A stretch of 64,000 bases of DNA from Treponema sp. (GTDB lineage: Bacteria > Spirochaetota > Spirochaetia > Treponematales > Treponemataceae): assembly GCA_017553635.1 (NCBI GenBank), contig JAFZKN010000019.1, forward strand, positions 96,446 through 160,445, read 5' to 3'. Position numbers and translations under genes: made by a program. Below the pieces are notes generated by a model, which ran no database searches, was not told the origin of the DNA, and saw only the letters and a list, made by a program, of their open reading frames with translations. Every line of letters starts with the position of its first letter. Position 1 is the first letter of the stretch. Shown here piece by piece: positions 1 through 7,543 of the stretch.

Positions 1-2
1 TT

Positions 3-743
3 GCAGATTTTTATTATGAAAATGGACAAATGGTTGGATATTATGACAAAGAATTTTTTTACGGAAAAGGAGGTTTTGAAAGATATTCTTTTGATGAATT
101 TGGAAGAATAACTTCATATTATGCGGCCTATGAATTTGATTCTAACGAGCATTATTCTGATTACAGATATGAATACAAGTTTAATTCTGATACCGGTGAA
201 TTAGTTATGTTCATAATTAATAATGGTACAGCTAAGGAACAGTATTGTGAAAAAAAGAATGGAAATATAATTGAATTGCGGGTACTCAGACGACGAAATG
301 AGTATAGAGAAGATATTAGAACTATTAAAGAAGAGTTTAAAGTATTGGAATTAAAAGGTGTTGCTCACATAAATGACGAAGGGAAAATTGATGACATTTT
401 ATTAATTTATTTTAACAATAATGCAGATATAGATCATGAAGAACATTGTATAATAAAGTACAATTCCGACGGTTCAATTGAAGTTATGAATTATTATAAA
501 AAAGGTAATGAAGAGGATTATTACTTAAAAGAATATAATAAAACTGAAAAAAATCCTGAGTTATGTTATCTCATGGAATTATATGAAAGGAACGATTCTG
601 GAGAAACAGCATTGAGGTCTAGAACTTGTATAGAATACTTGGACAAGGATAAATATGGTAATTACACTAGAGAAAGATATAAAGCATCGGGCAGTGATTA
701 CGAATATATTCAAAATAGAAAATATACGTATTATGACAATTAA
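3..743 (+). CDS. hypothetical protein with a YD-repeat-like stretch, 5' end outside window
   Basis: The reading frame is open to the left edge: codons before the first ATG (position 30) read ADFYYENGQ and run into MVGYYDKEFF, so the gene very likely starts upstream of the window. The visible 246 residues are rich in Tyr, Asp, Glu and Asn, with motifs such as YSFDEFGRITSYY that resemble YD (RHS-type) repeats or YwqK/MORN-like repeats. No signal peptide or catalytic motif can be seen. The gene sits beside lipoproteins and gene fragments, so it may belong to an immunity or surface-protein locus. That is inference from context; the function is unknown. Confidence 0.6.
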   Translation, partial: ADFYYENGQMVGYYDKEFFYGKGGFERYSFDEFGRITSYYAAYEFDSNEHYSDYRYEYKFNSDTGELVMFIINNGTAKEQYCEKKNGNIIELRVLRRRNEYREDIRTIKEEFKVLELKGVAHINDEGKIDDILLIYFNNNADIDHEEHCIIKYNSDGSIEVMNYYKKGNEEDYYLKEYNKTEKNPELCYLMELYERNDSGETALRSRTCIEYLDKDKYGNYTRERYKASGSDYEYIQNRKYTYYDN

Positions 744-943
744 TTTTACCAGAGTTGTGTGTTATTCGTTACAAACCCCCACAAATTATGATTTGGTATG
801 GGTAACGGGGAACATGAGTCAGAAAAAAGGATAAAAAGCACGATCGTCTAGATGCTTTTAATAAGTTTCGTAATTCTGATTCGAAAAAGGCTTATGATGA
901 CTCTGTTGATGCCTTAAATACGATTTCTCAGTAGGTTTTGTTT
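744..943 (+). other. intergenic debris with orphan C-terminal coding tail A
   Basis: There is no intact gene. One frame (818-934) is open to a stop and reads like the end of a charged protein (KKHDRLDAFNKFRNSD, then SVDALNTISQ), with no start codon attached. Just upstream, positions 790-836 closely match 1614-1656 (shared core GGTAACGGG, then AAAAAAGGATAAAAA). Both copies end shortly before a small gene. They look like remnants of a duplicated 3' gene end. Confidence 0.45.
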
Positions 944-1543
944 ATGAAAAGATTTATTTTTATAATTGCACTTATTATTTGCCTCTTTGGTTGTAATTCA
1001 AAAAAACATGATTCTGGAATTATTTTATGGGAATATAGCCCAGAATTGAATTGTGATATAATCACCAATTCAAATTATGAGACATTATTAAAGAAATATC
1101 CCAAATCAATATTCATAGATTTCAAAGATGTAAAAAAGTATTCAAAAGAAAAATTTACTTTTGTTATGAAGAATCAGGATTGGGATGAAAAATATTCATC
1201 TGATCTTTTTTGTTATTGGAATGTAAATGGTAACTCTTATTTTACAGTGATTATAAATGGTTCTCATTATTTGACTGGAATAAGTTACTTGTGTTATCTA
1301 TCAGCTCAAATCCCAGATATACCTGTTAACCAAGTAATATTAATCCCTGCAAAAAATGGTAATTTAAAATTTACAAATACCGTATACGATGAAGACGGAT
1401 ACTTTGGAATAAGAAACAATATAGATTTAGAGGCAGTAGACAATACAGCCAAATTCTGTGGCTGTAATGAGGTTAATACACTTGATTATAATTTTGAATT
1501 TTTAGAAAATTATTTTAAGCACCGATTAAAGTTGGGAAAATAA
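944..1543 (+). CDS. putative lipoprotein, unknown function
   Basis: A protein of 199 residues. The N-terminus MKRFIFIIALIICLFGC is a short lipoprotein signal peptide whose lipobox LFGC places the lipidated cysteine at residue 17. The ATG at 944 is preferred to the TTG two codons upstream because it starts directly at the Lys/Arg of the signal peptide. The mature part has no motif I recognise; it contains many aromatic residues and a late CGC pair. It follows orphan tail A directly, an arrangement that would suit an immunity lipoprotein behind a lost toxin end. That role is inference only. Confidence 0.65.
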   Translation: MKRFIFIIALIICLFGCNSKKHDSGIILWEYSPELNCDIITNSNYETLLKKYPKSIFIDFKDVKKYSKEKFTFVMKNQDWDEKYSSDLFCYWNVNGNSYFTVIINGSHYLTGISYLCYLSAQIPDIPVNQVILIPAKNGNLKFTNTVYDEDGYFGIRNNIDLEAVDNTAKFCGCNEVNTLDYNFEFLENYFKHRLKLGK

Positions 1544-1798
1544 GTAAGTTAATTGTTATCAAAGTTTACGAGGCAAATCACAATGCTATTTTTAGAGTTT
1601 CCCATCAATATGGATTTGGTCTTGGTAACGGGAAAATGAGGAAAAAAAAAGGATAAAAATGACTGTGAAAACTGCAGGAAAAATAAAAAAAAGTCATCTC
1701 ACAAAAAAAAGCTGGATTTCTTTATTAAATTCAGCTGAAAACTATAAAAAAAATGCAGTTACTCAAGTCAATTTTCAAATAAGCAATAAGGATTTTAT
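1544..1798 (+). other. intergenic debris with orphan C-terminal coding tail B
   Basis: No intact gene is present. Positions 1606-1637 read in frame as HQYGFGLGNGK, and the matching stretch in the first gap reads FGMGNGEHESEKRIK in its own frame, so the two gaps share a degraded ancestor. A second open stretch ends at a TGA overlapping the next start codon and reads KKSWISLLNSAENYKKNA. It resembles tail A in length, charge and position relative to the following gene. Confidence 0.4.
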
Positions 1799-2185
1799 AT
1801 GAAGTCATGTTGGTGCATAGAGGGGGATTCACAGCCAGAATATTCATATTATTACAATCTGATACAAGAAGATGATATTCGTATTGCTTATGAATATAAA
1901 ATACATTTGTCTCAAGGAACTAAAAAAATAGAACACTTTCTTAACCTTTTATTCTCTTCAAAAGAAGTTCAAGTCGTTGACAATAATGTAAGAATCAAAA
2001 CTTTTAATGGTATAGAATACTTTTGGCAGGATGGAATTGTAATAGATGTTTTTTATAAAGATCCGATGAAGGGAAAGGATGTATATATTATGCAGAATGG
2101 GGAAAAAGTGTTTTATAAAAAGAGTGAACAGAATAAATATTATAAAATACCAAGACAAATTTTAATGCGATATGTTTGGAAATAA
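1799..2185 (+). CDS. small hypothetical protein
   Basis: A protein of 128 residues, not recognised. An AAGGA six bases before the ATG at 1799 supports this start, and an in-frame stop lies just upstream. The protein starts MKSCWCIEGDSQPEYSYYYN, is rich in Tyr and Lys, and has no signal peptide or membrane segment. Its size and place after a tail-like fragment would suit a cytoplasmic immunity protein, but nothing in the sequence proves that. Confidence 0.5.
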   Translation: MKSCWCIEGDSQPEYSYYYNLIQEDDIRIAYEYKIHLSQGTKKIEHFLNLLFSSKEVQVVDNNVRIKTFNGIEYFWQDGIVIDVFYKDPMKGKDVYIMQNGEKVFYKKSEQNKYYKIPRQILMRYVWK

Positions 2186-2209
2186 TTATAGTATTGGCAG
2201 TAATATAAC

Positions 2210-2344
2210 ATGTGGCCTAAAAATTTTGTAATATATGCTCACTTGGAATCTTTTACCGTAAAAGTGGGAGATAAAGTTAGTGAAGGTCAACAGATAGGAG
2301 TTATGGGAGATACAGGTCGTGGACTTCATGAATATGGGCAGTAA
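2210..2344 (+). pseudogene. peptidase M23 (LytM) domain fragment
   Basis: This 44-codon frame reads like the core of a peptidase M23 zinc endopeptidase: YAHLESFTVKVGDKVSEGQQ followed by IGVMGDTGRGLH. The family pattern is YAHL, then VKVGDxVxxGQxIGxxGxTG, then HLHFE. Here the H-x-H is lost, and the sequence ends in EYGQ and a stop right after the single His. The N-terminal half of the domain and any signal peptide are missing. It is therefore a remnant. M23 domains are common as N-terminal or central parts of polymorphic toxins and cell-wall hydrolases, which supports reading this patch as a decayed toxin locus. Confidence 0.7.
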
Positions 2345-2358
2345 ACAGGAGGCATTGA

Positions 2359-3036
2359 ATGCGCAAAGATAAAATTATTTATATTATAGTTTTTTTGGTC
2401 TGTGTTGTGGGGTGTAGTAAAAATTCTCATAAAAATACTGAGTTAAAGTCTGAACAAATAATGGAAACAGTTGATAATCAGCAAAATGAGATTTTTAAAA
2501 GTAAAAATAAACTCGAAGAAGTTCAAAATCATATAGTTTCAGAGGAGTCAAATGTATCGAATAATATAAATGACGATATTTTAAAAAGATATGATAGGGA
2601 TTTATGGAATTCAGATATTGATGATGAATTAACTGAAATAGATTTTGATGGCTCTCTTAGCTTATTTGATTTAACTATACGAGATTCAGAAGATGAAGCT
2701 TACAATAAGCTTATTAAACATTATGAAACTATAAAAAAGGATTACAGTTTTGAAGGAATAAACTGGTATACAAATCGTGGAATAAACAATGGTATTACAA
2801 TAAATGATGTTGAACTCGCATATTATAAGGGTAGCCTTTTGAGCTTTTTTAAAGATAATCTCTCACAAAATCAACTCCAGAATATCTGTAATATGTTGAA
2901 TGTTGAATGTGATATATCAAAGTTAAATGATTCTGAATTCTATAAGGTAAAATCTGGCAAATGGCGTTTTTATTTTAGTCATCATTATGGTGATAAATAT
3001 GAATATTATTTAAAAGATTCAAGTATTGACTTCTAA
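2359..3036 (+). CDS. putative lipoprotein, unknown function
   Basis: A protein of 225 residues with a lipoprotein signal MRKDKIIYIIVFLVCVVGC (lipobox VVGC, Cys19). A clear ribosome site, AGGAGG, precedes the ATG. The region after the cysteine (residues about 20-65) is polar and low-complexity, like a flexible tether. The C-terminal half is acidic and aromatic, without a recognised domain. It starts 14 bases after the M23 fragment, so it may once have been paired with that gene. Its function is unknown. Confidence 0.65.
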   Translation: MRKDKIIYIIVFLVCVVGCSKNSHKNTELKSEQIMETVDNQQNEIFKSKNKLEEVQNHIVSEESNVSNNINDDILKRYDRDLWNSDIDDELTEIDFDGSLSLFDLTIRDSEDEAYNKLIKHYETIKKDYSFEGINWYTNRGINNGITINDVELAYYKGSLLSFFKDNLSQNQLQNICNMLNVECDISKLNDSEFYKVKSGKWRFYFSHHYGDKYEYYLKDSSIDF

Positions 3037-3119
3037 ATTTAAAAACTATTTGGGACTAGTAGCATGAGAGAAAATCTGAAAATGCTAAAAAGTTATCATC
3101 AATTTTTATATTTTTAAGG

Positions 3120-3238
3120 TAAGCGATTGTAGCCGCGGCGCAGCCGTTCGGAGAGAGTGAAAGCGAGCGACGAATGAAGCGCTCTGACGCGGAACGGCGA
3201 AAAGCGCGGCCTTCAAATTGCTTTGCAATTTGAAGGCC
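3120..3238. repeat. GC-rich intergenic inverted-repeat element
   Basis: About 120 bases are much richer in GC than the flanks. The first part carries GCCGTTC (about 3142) mirrored by GAACGGC (about 3192), with purine-rich GAGCGACGAA-type sequence between. It ends in a perfect hairpin at 3208-3238: 14-base arms GGCCTTCAAATTGC and GCAATTTGAAGGCC around a TTT loop. It has no coding potential and lies between unrelated small genes. It resembles a dispersed intergenic repeat of the REP/MITE kind. Copy number elsewhere in the genome cannot be seen here. Confidence 0.55.
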
Positions 3239-3260
3239 ACCGCAATATAATAAAAGTAAA

Positions 3261-4109
3261 ATGAGATATACGGATCATACGGAGGATTTTCCCGTTGTTT
3301 TTAATAATACTGTTATAAATAAAAAAGATATAGATAAACTTATAGGATATCACAGAAAACTTTATCGCAATTATTTAGTCTGTCATCATCAGGTTTATTA
3401 TGATAAAAGCAAAAATAAGGCATGGCTTGTCACACATAATAAAAGAAGAACTGATTATGTCCTGTATGAAATAAGTGATGAAACCTATTTTCCTGAAACA
3501 AGAATTGTTAAGTCCTTTAATAAGGAATCATTTATAAATTTTGTTAATGATGATTTTTGTATTATTGTTAGTGATGATGGATGTCAGATAAAAAATATTT
3601 ATACAAATGAAATTATTGAAATTTCAAGTATATATGAAGAAATGGAGAATGTAAGTTTTTTCGGAAATTTTGTTATAGTGGGTGATATATTAGTAAATCG
3701 ATTCAACGAAATAAAAAAGGATATTTCAAATGTTCATCAGTTATTAGATAATGCAGACAACGTGTTAATTTCAAAAGATGGAAAATATATTGTATTTGAG
3801 ATGCAAACATTTAATGGATGTAAAATAATGATATATGATTTATCTAAAGATGAGTTAATTAATCCTGGAATTACAGTTAAATATTTTATTAATAACGACA
3901 AATTTGAAATATCAGATAAATACTGCATTACAAATGAAGGTTTGTACTTTTCGGATGAAAAGGAATTTGGAATTCTGTTTTTAAATCGGAGTTCAGAAAG
4001 AAAATGGTACTTCTATGACTTTAAGGACAGAAAAATTAAGGATGTAGTGTTTAAATTTGATTCTGATTATATCAGGTTAAATCCTGAAACACTCTGGGGA
4101 AAGAATTAA
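3261..4109 (+). CDS. hypothetical protein, possible beta-propeller
   Basis: A protein of 282 residues, not recognised. Repeated short beta-type stretches (for example VLISKDGKYIVFE and FISFVNDDFCIIVSDDG-like segments) suggest a beta-propeller or beta-sheet protein, but no defined family motif is visible. There is no signal peptide. The ATG at 3261 has no good Shine-Dalgarno and lies 22 bases after the GC-rich repeat, so the true N-terminus may have been replaced or lost when the repeat inserted. Codon use is AT-rich, like the other small genes at this end. Confidence 0.5.
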   Translation: MRYTDHTEDFPVVFNNTVINKKDIDKLIGYHRKLYRNYLVCHHQVYYDKSKNKAWLVTHNKRRTDYVLYEISDETYFPETRIVKSFNKESFINFVNDDFCIIVSDDGCQIKNIYTNEIIEISSIYEEMENVSFFGNFVIVGDILVNRFNEIKKDISNVHQLLDNADNVLISKDGKYIVFEMQTFNGCKIMIYDLSKDELINPGITVKYFINNDKFEISDKYCITNEGLYFSDEKEFGILFLNRSSERKWYFYDFKDRKIKDVVFKFDSDYIRLNPETLWGKN

Positions 4110-4188
4110 TTTTTTTAAATCGTAATACTCTGAGAAATGATTCAAAATGTTAAAATTACGTCAGAACTGGCTGCAGGTGTGTATCAGG

Positions 4189-4288
4189 CTATTTAGAAAA
4201 AAATCTAAATAGTTCTTGACAGAATGAAAATTGTGTAGTATAAAGTATTTAGAAAATTTTCTAATTAGAAATGTTTCTAAATGGAGGT
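4189..4288 (+). promoter_or_regulatory. sdpR promoter with three operator palindromes
   Basis: The sigma-70 promoter is TTGACA (4216-4221), 17 bases, TATAAA (4239-4244). Three related palindromes surround it: CTATTTAGA-N6-TCTAAATAG (4189-4212, just before the -35), TTTAGAAAATTTTCTAA (about 4248-4264) and TTAGAAATGTTTCTAAA (about 4265-4281). The shared half site is ATTTAGAAA. GGAGGT at 4283-4288 is the ribosome site. This fits autoregulation by the ArsR-type repressor that follows. Confidence 0.75.
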
Positions 4289-4295
4289 TTAGCCG

Positions 4296-4574
4296 ATGGC
4301 CTTTGCTGATACATTTAAGGCGCTGTCGGATCCGGCACGAAGGGAAATCCTTGAGCTTTTAAGGGAAACAAGGCTTTCTGCCGGGGACATAGCGTCAAGA
4401 TTTGACATGACGGGAGCGACGATTTCGTATCACCTGTCTGTCTTAAAAAAAGCTGATTTAATTCGTGAAACGCGCGAAAAAAATTTTATTTTTTACGAAT
4501 TAAATGTGAGCGTTTTTGAAGAACTGATGCTCTGGATTAATCAGTTCAACTCAAAATCAAAAAAGAAAAAATAA
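4296..4574 (+). CDS. sdpR: ArsR-family autorepressor, SdpR type
   Basis: A 92-residue winged-helix repressor of the ArsR/SdpR family. It starts MAFADTFKALSDPARREIL, the classic ArsR N-terminal helix, followed by the recognition helix region TGATISYHLSVLKKADLI. There are no metal-binding cysteines, so it is not a metal sensor. In Bacillus, SdpR represses its own operon until the membrane protein SdpI sequesters it. Here the sdpI homologue follows after 13 bases, and operator-like palindromes cover the promoter. The family assignment is firm; whether any peptide toxin is sensed is unknown, because no SdpC-like gene is nearby. Confidence 0.85.
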   Translation: MAFADTFKALSDPARREILELLRETRLSAGDIASRFDMTGATISYHLSVLKKADLIRETREKNFIFYELNVSVFEELMLWINQFNSKSKKKK

Positions 4575-4587
4575 ACAGGAGTTTTTT

Positions 4588-5319
4588 ATGAACGAAAAAA
4601 CAGTAAACAAAAATAAGTTTTTTAATGTAACTTTTTTCATTACAAATATTGTCTGCCTTTTGCCGATTGTACTTGGTTATATATTGTGGAATAAGCTTCC
4701 GGAAGATGTGCCGATGCAGTATGGCTGGAATAATCAGGTAAACTGGACGCTCCCAAAGACAATTGCGGTTTATACATGCCCTGTTTTGCTGTGTGTGATA
4801 AATTCAATTGTTCAGTTTGTGATCTGGAAATTTTCAGGACTTAATGTGAGTGGTACAGAAGCAGTAGAAGGCCAGGAAAATTCTTCTTTTAAAAAAGGTA
4901 ATGACAAGGTTACTCTTGTTGCGGTCTGGGTAATTCCTGTAATGGCACTTGTAATAAACAGTTTTATACTATTAAAACCTGCAGGACTTAATCTTTCTCC
5001 AGATGTAGTTATAATTTTTATAAGTTCACTTGTGCTTATTATTCCGGGAAACTATCTTCCTAAATTAAAACCAAATCCCGTAATCGGAATTCGTGCACCA
5101 TGGATCAACAGGAATGCTGATGTCTGGTATAAGACAAACAGGCTGGGTGGAATTCTTTTTGTAATCACAGGTCTTATCAATCTGCCTTTGTGTTTTACTC
5201 CAATCGGTAAAATTGTTTTTGCATCAAGCTGTGGATGTGTGGTTATAGTGCTTCTTGTTTATTCACTTATACTTGCAAAAAAATTCGGAAGCCTTAAAAA
5301 AGCGGATACTTCTATTTAA
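4588..5319 (+). CDS. sdpI: SdpI family membrane protein (DUF1648)
   Basis: An integral membrane protein of 243 residues with about six hydrophobic helices. The first periplasmic loop has the DUF1648 pattern NKLPEDVPMQYGWNNQVNW, and the late motif KLKPNPVIGIRAPW is typical of SdpI. In Bacillus, SdpI gives immunity to the SdpC peptide and binds SdpR. A good ribosome site (AGGAG) precedes the ATG. The gene ends 8 bases inside the convergent cyclase gene. It may be a self-protection or stress-sensing pair without its own toxin. Confidence 0.8.
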   Translation: MNEKTVNKNKFFNVTFFITNIVCLLPIVLGYILWNKLPEDVPMQYGWNNQVNWTLPKTIAVYTCPVLLCVINSIVQFVIWKFSGLNVSGTEAVEGQENSSFKKGNDKVTLVAVWVIPVMALVINSFILLKPAGLNLSPDVVIIFISSLVLIIPGNYLPKLKPNPVIGIRAPWINRNADVWYKTNRLGGILFVITGLINLPLCFTPIGKIVFASSCGCVVIVLLVYSLILAKKFGSLKKADTSI

Positions 5320-7525
5320 CTTTCATCTCAAAAACTCCGTCCCATTTAGCGGGCGGAGGAGAGATTTTAAAATGTCGTATACGGTCGATAAAAACTTTAC
5401 TTGGAAGATCTCCGTATTTTTTATAGCATGTTGTAAAGTATTCCGTGCTTTTTTCCCACTGCTTTTTTCTGTAAAAATAAAGGCCGCGTTCGAAAAGTGT
5501 TTTTATTTCTAAAAGCTTGTCAGATGATTTTGATTTAAGCTGAATTATTTCGTAGATGCGCACCGGTTCTGTTTTTCCCTTTACCGTTATAAAGTCAAGC
5601 TCGCGGCAGACAAATGTATCATTAAGTTTTTCATAAACGGCTTCTGTAATGATTGCTTTTGAACCGTATGCTTTATTTGCTCCTTCGAGACGGTTTGCAA
5701 GGTTTACCGTGTCACCGATAGATGTAAAGTCCATTCTTGTTTTAGATCCAACAGAACCGAATACGACATTTCCTGTGTTGATTCCGATGCCCATCTGAAT
5801 TACATCTTTTCCTTTTTCTTTAGAAAGCTGCTGCTGTTCCTTCATTGCTGTACGGATTTCCATTGCGGCTTTACATGCGTTGTATTCTTTTCTTGGACCG
5901 GCAAAGAAAGCCATCATTTCGTCTCCGACAAATTTATCGATGTCACCGCCGTTTTTAAGAATGATTTCTGTTTCGATATCAAGATAATGGTTTAACATTG
6001 AAACGATTTCTTTTGGTGCACGTCCTTCACAGAGTGTTGTAAAACCGCGTATATCTGTAAACAAAAAACAGAGTTCACGGCTTAAGCTTTTTTTAGATTC
6101 GTTGTCTGCATGTTTTAAAGTAGAAAAAGAAATATATGGAACAGTTCCTCGTATCAGGGTAACCATGTCACTTATTTCGTTTGAAAGATCCTTGATTTCA
6201 TCGTGAGTCTTTATTACGTCTTCAAACTGAATTGTTTCGGGTAAAACTTTTCCTCTTCCGGAAAGTAAAACCGAAAGTGAGTTTGAAGTCTTCCGTACAT
6301 TTGTCCTTAAAAGAAGAAGAGGGTCTGCAATGTAATCAGAAAGGAATAAAGTTAAAATAACAGAAAGATATAAAAAGACAGCAGAAAGTGCAAAGACTGC
6401 AACCTTTGTCTGAAAGTAAGGTTTCATCAGGACATCTTCTCTGTAAGTAACGATTGTAAAGCCCACAAGCTTTGAGCCTGCCTGACGAGTAAGCGTTACA
6501 GGATAAATAAATTTACATGTTCTGTATGTCTTGTTGTAAACAGGAGTTTTTCTGTATGCGCCCGTTTCGTATCGTTTTAAATAATCCCGCGCCTGTTCTT
6601 CTGTAAGTGACTTTTCTTCTGCAGGAATTACAGATGGTTTCGAAGTAGTGTAGGCAAGGACATCAAACGGAGGAAGCTCCGTTTCTGCATCGATTGATTC
6701 AAGATAGATGTGAGCATTTACACTTGAAATTATGATGTCGATTCTTTCAAACGGAGAATCTGCATAGGTATTTGATTTTTTCTGCTGGCTGAAGAAGTAA
6801 GAAATTTTATCGCTTTTTCCTTCCGCAGTTTCGTAAATAGCCGCTGTCTGTTCTGCATGGGTTCTTCCTGCATCTGTAACAGTTTCTGTAATTAGGTTCT
6901 GATAGCGGCGTAAAATTAAAACCATAAACGAAAAAAGAATAACTGCAATAGCCCCGATTATTGAAAGCGTAAGTTTTGTTTTAATGCTTATCTTCTTTTT
7001 CTTTTTATCGTCTTCTTCATTTTTAAGCTGCTTAAATTCTGCATACTCTGTAGTATTAATTCTTCTGTATGTAATTCCTGTAATGCTTAGTGCAAGATGT
7101 GAAATAACTGAAAAGGCAAAAAACGTATATATATACCGCGGAAGCTCTGTAAACCATAGGCTTGTGTTTGCGCATATTATCATGCACGAAATTGAACAGA
7201 ATAAATATAAAGTAAGTGAAACTAAAACAAAATAATAAAGAAGCTTATTTGAGATCTTTTTTACGAAGATTGAAGTAATTAAAAGAATTACCGTTGCAGG
7301 TAAAAAATAAACAGAATAAAAAAGAATCTGCAAAATCGGAGCATAAAAGTCTGCATCTTTTATAAGCGGAATTAAAAAAGGAAATAAAAGTGTGTGCGGG
7401 GTTTCGCTGTCATAAAGATTAACCTGCATCATGCTTAACGGACAGCAGAAAAGTGCCGTTATGACAAGTGCAGGAAAAATTCTACAAAAATAAAAAAAGA
7501 ATTTTGCTTTATTAATCTTTACCAT
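5312..7525 (-). CDS. membrane adenylate cyclase (class III)
   Basis: A protein of 737 residues. The N-terminal part has about four membrane helices (residues 10-165), then another helix near 190-210, a periplasmic sensor stretch, a membrane helix near 390, a HAMP-like linker, and a class III cyclase domain at about 470-650. Catalytic residues are visible: FTDIRGFT (first metal Asp), KFVGDEMMAFF (Lys choosing adenine, second metal Asp), DFTSIGDTVNLANRLE (Asp for adenine; Asn and Arg of the transition state). The product should be cAMP. A tail of about 60 residues looks TPR-like. It follows pfk by 18 bases without a clear ribosome site, so the two are probably cotranscribed. Confidence 0.85.
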   Translation of the reverse strand: MVKINKAKFFFYFCRIFPALVITALFCCPLSMMQVNLYDSETPHTLLFPFLIPLIKDADFYAPILQILFYSVYFLPATVILLITSIFVKKISNKLLYYFVLVSLTLYLFCSISCMIICANTSLWFTELPRYIYTFFAFSVISHLALSITGITYRRINTTEYAEFKQLKNEEDDKKKKKISIKTKLTLSIIGAIAVILFSFMVLILRRYQNLITETVTDAGRTHAEQTAAIYETAEGKSDKISYFFSQQKKSNTYADSPFERIDIIISSVNAHIYLESIDAETELPPFDVLAYTTSKPSVIPAEEKSLTEEQARDYLKRYETGAYRKTPVYNKTYRTCKFIYPVTLTRQAGSKLVGFTIVTYREDVLMKPYFQTKVAVFALSAVFLYLSVILTLFLSDYIADPLLLLRTNVRKTSNSLSVLLSGRGKVLPETIQFEDVIKTHDEIKDLSNEISDMVTLIRGTVPYISFSTLKHADNESKKSLSRELCFLFTDIRGFTTLCEGRAPKEIVSMLNHYLDIETEIILKNGGDIDKFVGDEMMAFFAGPRKEYNACKAAMEIRTAMKEQQQLSKEKGKDVIQMGIGINTGNVVFGSVGSKTRMDFTSIGDTVNLANRLEGANKAYGSKAIITEAVYEKLNDTFVCRELDFITVKGKTEPVRIYEIIQLKSKSSDKLLEIKTLFERGLYFYRKKQWEKSTEYFTTCYKKYGDLPSKVFIDRIRHFKISPPPAKWDGVFEMKVK

Positions 7526-7543
7526 TTAATTTTTATTTAATTA

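Noticed and set aside
1958..2158. 66-codon minus-strand frame over the small protein gene
   Set aside because: It has the hydrophobic, Ile/Phe-rich composition expected from an AT-rich reverse complement and no ribosome site.
1..4109. Prophage or insertion sequence
   Set aside because: No integrase, transposase, phage structural gene or terminal repeats are visible; only small hypothetical genes and fragments.
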